A stretch of DNA of 6,586 nucleotides from Parachlamydiaceae bacterium (GTDB taxonomy: Bacteria > Chlamydiota > Chlamydiia > Chlamydiales > Parachlamydiaceae), in NCBI GenBank assembly GCA_013817115.1, contig JACDDG010000138.1, forward strand, positions 1-6,586. Reading direction: 5' to 3'. Numbering within the stretch: the first letter of the stretch is position 1; the number at the start of each line of letters is the position of its first letter. The translations under genes and the position numbers were made by a program. This document shows, in pieces, positions 1-5,822 of this stretch. The notes under the pieces are model-generated. The model did not search any database, was not told the DNA's origin, and was given only the letters and a program-made list of their open reading frames with translations.

Positions 1-2
1 GG

Positions 3-254
3 TTCGATGAAAGTGATATGAACCGGGAAAATCAAAGCGATGAAAGGGTTAATTGGCTCATAGATATGCTGGGATCAGCGACAGGATAACGAGAAATCAT
101 AAAGTCGAGAAAAGTGGTCTGCTTGCGTGAAGTAATACCAAAATTTTATGGAAATGTATTTTTGAGTGTGAATCTTGGAGCTTCAAAAGAGAAGGTGGAA
201 GTAAAGGGCAAAAAGAGCGCAGTGGATGAAATGATTCAACGTAAAAGGGGGTGA
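3..254 (+). pseudogene. Unrecognised reading frame entering from the left edge, interrupted by one in-frame stop
   Basis: I do not recognise this protein. Frame 3 is open from the window edge to a TAA at 87-89. Its last residues include the stretch ERVNWLIDMLGSATG. The same frame then stays open for another 54 codons to a TGA at 252-254, giving a basic, Lys-rich tail (for example VNLGASKEKVEVKGKKSAV). The second part has no ATG near its beginning; the first usable start is a GTG at 114-116 without a clear Shine-Dalgarno. Two readings are possible: one gene ends at 89 and the rest is chance, or one longer gene has acquired a nonsense codon. The shared frame and protein-like composition lean slightly to the second. 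The gene converges on the minus-strand ankyrin gene, whose stop is about 50 bases away. Confidence 0.35.
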
Positions 255-306
255 GATAACTTTTTATAAGAATTTAAATTTTTCATGCAAGAATTTGCAA
301 GCTGTT

Positions 307-1785
307 TTAAATATTAGCAAGAAGTTCGAGGATTTGCTCTTTACTTTTTTCAGATATGCATTCCATTGCACCTGGAAGTCTTCCTGCATCATTCCGGATA
401 TTTCGATTAGGTCCGAGCTTAAGCAAAATTCGCACAAGTTCGACATGTTCAAGATCTGCTGCGACGTGAAGAGGTGTATTACCTTTATCATCTCTTAAAT
501 CAAGATCTGCACCTGCTTTAATAAGTTCCTCTACGGAATTGATATTTTCTGCATCCATTCCAAATCCTACAGCCTCATGCAGAGCAGTTCGGCCTTCATT
601 GTCCATCATATTTACTTTAGCCCCATTATTAATTAAAAAACGGACAAGATCCCCACTGTCCTTAATTCCTTTATTTGATTGCAGACATGACTGTCTTGCA
701 GCGTAATGTAATAGAGTTTGGTCATTGTTATCAAGTGTTGTTACGACACCTCCTTGTAGGATCAATTTTTTTACGTGAGGTAATGCTTTTTCTTCAAGTA
801 ATTCTATAACAGAATGTAGGGGAGTTCGACCCTCAGAATTTTTGATATTTGGTGTGGCTCCTTGATCTAGCAAATGATTAAAAATTGTCGAATCATTTCG
901 ATATTTGATCCGATTTATGGCTGTGTGAAGTAAAGATTCACTATTACCATCGCAAAAATTAAGATTTTCCATTTTTTCGATAAGTTTTATTACTTCATTC
1001 GATGAAAGGTCAGAGGTGATTGCAAGATTAATAGGCGCCTCGCCACTTGAATCCAATAATGTTAAGTCCGCTCCATGTTTAATCAGGGCATCTATTGCTT
1101 TTGAAGCCTTTTGACCTCTCATACAAGCAATTTCTAAAAAAGAATAATCAGTAGAAGTTTGAGTTTTTTTCATTTTGGCATTTGGATCCAAACCCCAATT
1201 TATAAATTTATCAACTAATTTGTCGGAATTAACGCCTATTGCCAGAAATAAATGATAGTTAGTGATCTCTGTCCCCGCTTGTATTAGGTTGTTTACTTGT
1301 GCAATATGTTCAACCACTATGGCTCTTTCAAGCATTGATTGAAGGCGATTAAAAGAATTTTCTTTGTCCTCAGCTGAAGTTGTAGGCGATAATTGATGCA
1401 GTTTGTACATTGTTTGTAGCATTTCAATTCGATGTTCCTTCAGTTGGTCATCCAATCGATTCATTTTTATTTGAGCTACCAAAGATTGAAGTGAATAAAA
1501 AGCTCGACTGGTTAGGCTCTCCATGTCGTACGATGGATTCAACTCATTGAAAGTTGTAAATCTTTTTGAAACTAATCGCTCTTCTTCTGATACAGCAGTC
1601 TTTAAAGTATCTAATATTTTTGTACGAACATTCTTATAAGATTTAGAGACCCAACGCTCCTCAAAATCTGTTTGTTCGCCTTGCATAAGGGCAGTTTTAA
1701 TTTCATCGATTTTCTTAATATTTTCCTCTGTAAATGAATCTTCATTACAATCTAAAATTCTACACATTAGCTCTCTAGGAGACAA
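307..1785 (-). CDS. Ankyrin-repeat protein, apparently 5'-truncated
   Basis: The protein is 492 residues if read from the TTG at 1783-1785. Residues 1-165 are probably alpha-helical and charged, with no domain I can name. From about residue 175 to the end there are eight to nine ankyrin repeats. The best matches to the TPLHxAA...LLxxGAdxN consensus are at about 319-353 (GRTPLHSVIELL), 356-395 (QTLLHYAA), 399-433 (GRTALHEAVGFG) and 435-467 (GNTPLHVAADLEHVELVRIL). Ankyrin repeats bind proteins, and in Legionella- or Coxiella-like bacteria such proteins are often secreted effectors; that role is inference here. No signal peptide or membrane segment is seen. The start is doubtful: the TTG has no Shine-Dalgarno, an ATG at 1765-1767 has only a weak, close GAGAG, and the open frame continues upstream without ATG or GTG to a TAG at 1924-1926, inside transposase coding sequence. 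The simplest reading is loss of the 5' end through the adjacent IS. Confidence 0.85.
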   Translation of the reverse strand: MSPRELMCRILDCNEDSFTEENIKKIDEIKTALMQGEQTDFEERWVSKSYKNVRTKILDTLKTAVSEEERLVSKRFTTFNELNPSYDMESLTSRAFYSLQSLVAQIKMNRLDDQLKEHRIEMLQTMYKLHQLSPTTSAEDKENSFNRLQSMLERAIVVEHIAQVNNLIQAGTEITNYHLFLAIGVNSDKLVDKFINWGLDPNAKMKKTQTSTDYSFLEIACMRGQKASKAIDALIKHGADLTLLDSSGEAPINLAITSDLSSNEVIKLIEKMENLNFCDGNSESLLHTAINRIKYRNDSTIFNHLLDQGATPNIKNSEGRTPLHSVIELLEEKALPHVKKLILQGGVVTTLDNNDQTLLHYAARQSCLQSNKGIKDSGDLVRFLINNGAKVNMMDNEGRTALHEAVGFGMDAENINSVEELIKAGADLDLRDDKGNTPLHVAADLEHVELVRILLKLGPNRNIRNDAGRLPGAMECISEKSKEQILELLANI

Positions 1786-1843
1786 ATGTGGTTCTGAGCA
1801 GAGAAGGGTAATTCTCTCACGAATTTTGTAAAGATTTTCACGG

Positions 1844-3275
1844 TTAAGCGATCTTAGCAGTGCTCTCGGAATTCCAGTTCCAAAATTCTTCCCACCAATT
1901 GTTGTTCTTAACCAGACGTAAAGCTAACATTGGATTAATATTCTCACGTCGCCAAAAGGCACCAGAAAGTTTTAATCTTTTTTGAGTGATATATTTGTGT
2001 GCACTTTCAACTTCTCCAGAACCTATTGGAAAACCAGCCTCTTTAAAACTTTTAACTAATACATTTTTTAAATCTCTCGATATAACCTACTAATTGTCGA
2101 ATTCTATCTGTCCCTGTCGCTTCATACTCTATCTTAAGGCCGTTTATCAACTCATCAACACGACCCTCCCATGCCAAATCGGCTTTTAAATTTACCCATT
2201 GATCCTTCGTATCACCGCTAAGACCTTTCTCCTTTGCTGTATCATATAGATGTTCTTTGAAATGAAAATAGTCTAGAATAAATTGTAAGTCGTAGAATTG
2301 TCTGTCTAGTTCTTCATATAAACCATTGCCACCATCAGAGGTTGCTATAGGTTTAGTATTTTCATTCATACCTAGCCCTAATCCAAGGTTGAATAAGTCC
2401 TTCATTAAGTCAGGAAAGCCTATCATCCCTCTTACAAACAACTTTTTTATATCATTCCCAAGTTCTCTGACAAATCCCAAGCGCACATCCTTCCATTCTT
2501 CAATTCTTCTACATTTAAGCCTTCCAGAGGCGGTTCTCAGCGTCTTACTTGGCTGAATTTTCGTAACAGCTGATTTGGAGTCTGATGTGCTTTGTGTCTC
2601 TTCCCCTGCTTGAATCGCTGTTTCTATTAAAGGTGTGATGTCCTCTAGAGTGCCAGTCCGAATTGAGCAGCCATCGAATCCGGCAAAAATTTCCTTTAAT
2701 GGGGTTACAACTGATGTTCCCATTTCGTCTGTATTTTCGTATTCAGCGAGTCTGTGCTTTATGAATTGTTCCGCTTTTTCACCTGTAGATTCTGTAATAC
2801 GGCGAATTGTTGCATCAGAAATTTTAAATTTGTAGTGCCTTTCAAAAATAGTAGCAGCCTCATCAAATGAATGATCGCTTCCAAAATCAATCAGTGCCGC
2901 ATCCACAGCCGTACTACGTCCTTCATGCCTTAAACCTAAAACTGTAGCCGTGTTGCATGATTTACCCGGCTGCCATAAATAAGCAGAAGGCATTGAAAGT
3001 TTCCCAAACAGGGTTGTAAATGCGATTGTGGAGGTCCGCTCAGGTTTCAGGCCTTTTTCGTAGGCTTTTTTTTTTACTTCGTCTGTAAGATTATCTCCGA
3101 TAACTTGCATTGTATTTTTACCAACTTCCATTAGAATTTTATGGACTTCAGAATCGAATGATACAAATTTTTTTTCTAGGTCGATTTCATTTTTAAGTAG
3201 TTTTTCGGCCAGTTCTTCAGATATTTTTTTAACAAGTTCTTTGTATTCGTCTTTGGTATCATGTGGTGTACTCAT
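1844..3275 (-). pseudogene. ISKra4-family DDE transposase, interrupted by a one-base frameshift
   Basis: This would be a transposase of about 480 residues, the size expected for ISKra4-type enzymes. The first 407 codons (3275 to 2052) hold a Lys/Glu-rich helical N-terminus, a central region with LGLRHEGRSTAVDAA and an HTH-like stretch (FKISDATIRRITESTGEKA, about 150-168). They also hold two catalytic Asp candidates: D201 in GFDGCSIRTG and D335 in ILDYFHFKEHL. The frame stops at 2052-2054, just after an A6 run (T6 at 2064-2069 on the plus strand). Dropping one A joins it to a frame open to the TAA at 1844-1846, which contains FPIGSGEVESAHKYI, GAFWRRENINPMLALRL and WWEEFW. The first of these carries the third catalytic acidic residue (Glu) of the family. 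The 407-residue product alone would therefore lack the complete DDE triad. The start is an ATG with GGAGAGG seven bases upstream. The last residues before 1844 may come from the neighbouring ankyrin DNA. Confidence 0.82.
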
Positions 3276-3279
3276 AAGT

Positions 3280-3286
3280 CCTCTCC
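3280..3286 (-). promoter_or_regulatory. Ribosome binding site of the transposase gene
   Basis: On the minus strand GGAGAGG sits a few bases before the ATG at 3273-3275. This is the strongest Shine-Dalgarno in the window and fixes the transposase start. Confidence 0.6.
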
Positions 3287-3304
3287 GTGTATTGGTAAGA
3301 CGTA

Positions 3305-3335
3305 TTTATACAAGTTTTGCTGGGTACCTTGTCAA
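3305..3335 (-). promoter_or_regulatory. Candidate sigma70 promoter for the transposase
   Basis: On the minus strand a perfect TTGACA (3330-3335) is followed, after a long 19-bp spacer, by TATAAA (3305-3310). The -10 lies about 30 bases before the transposase ATG. The -35 is a full consensus match and the -10 matches 5 of 6; the long spacer is the weak point. Confidence 0.45.
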
Positions 3336-3341
3336 GTGTTA

Positions 3342-3355
3342 TTTGAAATTTCAAA
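3342..3355. repeat. 14-bp perfect palindrome upstream of the transposase promoter
   Basis: TTTGAAATTTCAAA is its own reverse complement. It lies within the putative IS end, seven bases outside the -35 hexamer. Possible roles are a transposase or repressor binding site, but an AT-rich chance palindrome cannot be excluded. Confidence 0.4.
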
Positions 3356-3398
3356 CAATTAAAAATGACTAGAAAATTTATCAGTGGACAACCCCCCC

Positions 3399-3803
3399 TT
3401 CCAACAGACTGGTTATTGCCTTACTGCAGCACTGAGAGGAGGAAAAAGCCTAATAGCTTTCAAGGTTGATATTTAGCTCCTATCTAAGAATATCTACGTT
3501 TGGACAAATTCAATAGAACGGTCTCTTATCGATTCTTATGCGAAGCATACGCTGGATTTTCGTTTTAAGACATATAGAGCGAATCTTGCATTGCATCCTT
3601 ATCCGACTTGCCTGGGACATTGAGAGAATTGCCGTTAAAGCTCATTGCCCTATCACCGGTAGAGGAGCAAACTTGAGCAGGTTATTGCAAGAAAAGATTC
3701 AGGAAAATCCGGCTGGATTTTGCGGCCATAGGTTTTCAATGCGTCACTTTAAATCTAGGTTTGAGGTTAAATCTCTCAGATTTAATTGCACCTCCGATAC
3801 CCC
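3399..3803. other. Gene-poor stretch with short decayed coding patches
   Basis: No intact gene is supported here. Protein-like patches occur on the plus strand in different frames. One runs from about 3475 to 3620 and contains IYVWTNSIERSLIDSYAKH and then FRFKTYRANLALHPYP. A second frame, to about 3670, contains LPGTLRELPLKLIALSPVEE, faintly like a leucine-rich repeat. A third, 3538-3825, is a 95-residue open frame rich in Arg, Cys and His with no recognised domain and no clear RBS. Successive frames taking over along the sequence look like an old gene broken by several indels, but I cannot name it. The stretch separates the IS end from the toxin remnant. Confidence 0.4.
3781..3792. repeat. 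12-bp direct repeat, left copy (flanks toxin remnant)
   Basis: TTTAATTGCACC occurs here and again at 4196-4207, bracketing the mazF remnant. A related inverted version (GAGGTGCAATTTAA) lies at about 3924-3937. It could mark an old insertion or duplication, or be chance in AT-rich DNA. Confidence 0.35.
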
Positions 3804-3806
3804 TGA

Positions 3807-4101
3807 ACTACACCCAGAAAATTAAGGCCTTGTATGATTATTTCGGGCAATATAGGCAATCAATATTCGCCTTTAGTTATGGTAGCACCCATTACGAGCA
3901 ATACTCAGAAAATTTATCCTTTTGAGGTGCAATTTAATTTGGCAGATAGAAAGTGCAAGGTAATGCTTAATCAAGCTCGCGCTCTTGATAAAAGTAGATT
4001 AGGTAAAAAAAAGTTTAGCAAGTCCAGAAGTTCTAGGAGAAGTTGATAAAGCCATAAAAATTGTTTTCGGATTCAATAACAATACTAATAAAAATTCTTA
4101 G
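3807..4101 (+). pseudogene. MazF/PemK-family toxin remnant (truncated and frameshifted)
   Basis: MazF/PemK proteins are small endoribonucleases that cleave mRNA and are neutralised by a cognate antitoxin. The remnant reads KLRPCMIISGNIGNQYSP, then VMVAPITSNTQKIYPFEV, then KVMLNQARALDKSRLGKK. This is the family's conserved core, including the Arg of the RP motif and the Thr of the AxITS motif that act in catalysis. The only early ATG (3834) lies after the RP motif, and the frame meets a TGA at 3804-3806, so the N-terminal strand of about 20-25 residues is missing. After an A8 run (4005-4012) the original frame dies at a TGA near 4046. Dropping one A gives SLASPEVLGEVDKAIKIVF, the expected C-terminal helix, ending at TAG 4099-4101. 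No MazE/AbrB-like antitoxin is visible upstream or downstream. It is probably inactive; identity is well supported by motifs. Confidence 0.78.
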
Positions 4102-4128
4102 CATTTTTGCTAGTTTATACGCCTCATT

Positions 4129-4160
4129 TAATATGCTTTGCCAATAATATGCTATGCCAA
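4129..4160. repeat. Tandem duplication of a 16-bp unit
   Basis: TAATATGCTTTGCCAA (4129-4144) is followed immediately by TAATATGCTATGCCAA (4145-4160), with 15 of 16 positions identical. It lies between the toxin remnant and the DUF2339 gene. The period of about one and a half helical turns and only two copies do not establish an iteron or operator function. Confidence 0.7.
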
Positions 4161-4195
4161 AACCTGTAAGTGAAATGGTCCTGTCAACCTACATT

Positions 4196-4207
4196 TTTAA
4201 TTGCACC
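4196..4207. repeat. 12-bp direct repeat, right copy
   Basis: Second copy of TTTAATTGCACC, about 95 bases after the toxin remnant's stop, in the same orientation as the copy at 3781-3792. Confidence 0.35.
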
Positions 4208-4300
4208 CAGTCAAACGTGACCAATGTTCCTTATTGATTTTTATTTTTAGAATAAATAAAATAAACTAGATCTTAAAGAAATTTCCTTTGAAATGCTGAT

Positions 4301-4315
4301 TGTACATTTTGTACA
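4301..4315. repeat. Pair of TGTACA palindromes
   Basis: TGTACA occurs at 4301-4306 and 4310-4315, nine bases apart start to start, about 60 bases before the DUF2339 start. Each is self-complementary and the pair overlaps the possible promoter, so this could be an operator. This is inference only. Confidence 0.35.
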
Positions 4316-4336
4316 TAAAATGAATTTTCCTAAAAT
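4309..4336 (+). promoter_or_regulatory. Possible promoter of the DUF2339 gene
   Basis: TTGTAC (4309-4314, only the TTG part of a -35) and TAAAAT (4331-4336, 5 of 6 for a -10) are separated by 16 bp, about 40 bases before the ATG at 4377. The -35 is poor. No Shine-Dalgarno is obvious; the ATG is preceded by an A-run, which may act as a weak A-rich ribosome entry site. Confidence 0.3.
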
Positions 4337-4376
4337 AAGAGCATCTTACGTACTCGAATATACCCCATAGAAAAAA

Positions 4377-5822
4377 ATGTTTGAAATTACAATATTATTA
4401 TTAATACTTATTCTAAGTTTTAAGCTTCGTCGTTTAAATAAAGAAGTAAAAGGCCTTAAGCTAAACATTCAGGAACTCTCTGCAAAATTAGATTTAGGAA
4501 ACGAGCAGTCAACAGAGATAGCTTCTCCAAATCAAACAGTTTCTACTCTACTCTCAGAAAAAAAAGCTAAATTCGCTCAAACATTCTCCTCCAAGTCTTT
4601 TTCTAATGAATCAAATACTGACCGCAAGGATAAAATATCTTCCGAAAAAGAAACTGAAACTATTGTCTTGTCATCGTTTGAAGTTCCAGTTCCTTTAAAA
4701 AATGATTTCCTCCAAGAAAAAAATAAAAAAAGTATTAGTTTGGAGATGCAACTTGGCACAAGATTGCCTGTATGGATCGGTGGTGCAGCACTAATGCTTG
4801 CAGGTTTTTTCTTTGTTAAATATTCAATTGATCTCGGCTTGCTCACCCCAGAGGTGAGAGTTATACTGGGTCTTATTTTTGGTTGCACACTCCTTATGGC
4901 TGGAAATTGGCTGAAGAATCATCCTAATGTCGCTAACAGTACGCAAATTTCACAGGCTTTGTCAGGGGCAGGAATCTCCGATTTGTTTGTTTGCCTTTTT
5001 GCAGCCCATAGCCTATATGGAATGCTACCGGCCACTTTAACTTTTCTTGGTATGGGATTTGTAACGTTCTTGGCAGTCGTTTTATCTTTAAAGCAAGGAT
5101 TGCCTGTTGCTTTAATGGGTTTAATAGGTGGATATCTCACCCCAATCATGGTTTCCTCAGATGACCCACAAGGGATTCTTTTGTTTACTTACCTCTACTT
5201 TGTGTTTGTAGGGCTAATGGTTGTCATTCGTAAGAACAACTGGTGGTTTTTGGCAATACCGAGTGTGATGGGTCTTTTCATATGGGTTTGTGTATGGCTA
5301 TTTGGAAATAATTACAGCACTGAAGATTCAAGATGGCTTATATTATTTTTAATTACTATCTCTTCTACGGTCTTTGCAGCCTCTAAACAACAATTGATCG
5401 AAAAATCTGAAGAAATTAATAGAGCAAACTGGCTTCTAAACTATTTAACCATAATTGGTGTGCTAATATTGACAAGCATAATTACTTCCATCTCAGGATT
5501 TGGATTCATGGATTGGGGATTATTTGGTCTGCTATCCTTTAGCAGTATCATGCTTGCCCATTTCAATCAAAAACTCTATAGTTTAGCTCCGTGGTTATCG
5601 ATGGTAGTCACTGCACTCATGTTATTCAGTTGGGATACTGCAGATGCGAACGCTTTTGCCTTAATAATCACCTCGTTTGGCTCGCTCTTTATCATTAGCA
5701 GCGTCCTTGTACATTTTCACTCTGCAAAGCCTCAATTGTGGATTGGATTGGCCTCTATAACAAGCCTAGTTTATTATTTATTAGGATATTATGAATTACG
5801 CCATTCTGTATTTGGTATATAA
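4377..5822 (+). CDS. DUF2339 family multi-pass membrane protein, N-terminal part (frameshifted)
   Basis: The product is a 481-residue inner-membrane protein of unknown function. Residues 4-15 form a short hydrophobic N-terminal segment, followed by a basic, probably coiled-coil stretch (17-40) and a polar Ser/Lys/Glu-rich linker to about 120. The DUF2339 hallmark follows: WIGGAALMLAGFFFVKYSID (133-152), then LLTPEVRVILG with the conserved Arg, an L-GAGI stretch (195-200) and LMGLIGGYLTP (246-256). About ten further hydrophobic segments run to the end. The frame stops at TAA 5820-5822 in the middle of the membrane domain. The neighbouring frame, reached by skipping one base, continues the same kind of protein to the window edge. 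Family members are usually much longer (often 800 or more residues), so this is half a protein. The ATG at 4377 is chosen because it precedes the first hydrophobic segment and no earlier in-frame start is evident. Confidence 0.82.
   Translation: MFEITILLLILILSFKLRRLNKEVKGLKLNIQELSAKLDLGNEQSTEIASPNQTVSTLLSEKKAKFAQTFSSKSFSNESNTDRKDKISSEKETETIVLSSFEVPVPLKNDFLQEKNKKSISLEMQLGTRLPVWIGGAALMLAGFFFVKYSIDLGLLTPEVRVILGLIFGCTLLMAGNWLKNHPNVANSTQISQALSGAGISDLFVCLFAAHSLYGMLPATLTFLGMGFVTFLAVVLSLKQGLPVALMGLIGGYLTPIMVSSDDPQGILLFTYLYFVFVGLMVVIRKNNWWFLAIPSVMGLFIWVCVWLFGNNYSTEDSRWLILFLITISSTVFAASKQQLIEKSEEINRANWLLNYLTIIGVLILTSIITSISGFGFMDWGLFGLLSFSSIMLAHFNQKLYSLAPWLSMVVTALMLFSWDTADANAFALIITSFGSLFIISSVLVHFHSAKPQLWIGLASITSLVYYLLGYYELRHSVFGI

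Larger units (their letters stand above)
1870..3398 (-). mobile_element. Partial ISKra4-like insertion sequence
   Basis: The element holds the transposase gene with its own promoter and about 120 bases of upstream DNA. The right boundary is placed tentatively at the C7 run 3392-3398; read inward on the minus strand this end begins with G7 followed by TTGTCCACTG. No inverted match to it is visible between 1785 and 1860, where the other end should lie, and the ankyrin frame already overlaps the last codons of the transposase. The left end is therefore probably deleted, with the junction somewhere near 1860-1900. No target duplication could be found. Both boundaries are inferred and uncertain by tens of bases. 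Confidence 0.5.

Noticed and set aside
284..305. Hairpin TGCAA-GAAT-TTGCA as a terminator between convergent genes
   Set aside because: Stem of only five AT-rich pairs and no proper T-tract following it for either strand.
264..491. 75-residue minus-strand frame at the end of the ankyrin gene
   Set aside because: It lies in another frame of the same strand, within the ankyrin coding region; no motif or RBS.
295..498. 67-residue plus-strand frame
   Set aside because: Antisense shadow of the ankyrin repeats, with shadow-like composition.
2052..2075. Programmed -1 frameshifting in the transposase
   Set aside because: The -1 frame meets a TAG within a few codons. The conserved frame needs +1 (or -2), so a classic -1 slippery site does not explain it.
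2326..2835. Two plus-strand frames of 66 and 76 residues (2326-2556 and 2635-2835)
   Set aside because: Antisense shadows of the conserved transposase coding sequence.
3538..3825. 95-residue plus-strand frame as a real gene or antitoxin
   Set aside because: No RBS, no AbrB/MazE-like motif, odd Arg/Cys/His-rich composition and competing protein-like patches in other frames. Described instead as part of the decayed stretch.
4577..5149. Two minus-strand frames of 103 and 76 residues (4577-4888 and 4919-5149)
   Set aside because: Antisense to the well-supported DUF2339 gene; Lys/Pro-rich translations typical of shadows.
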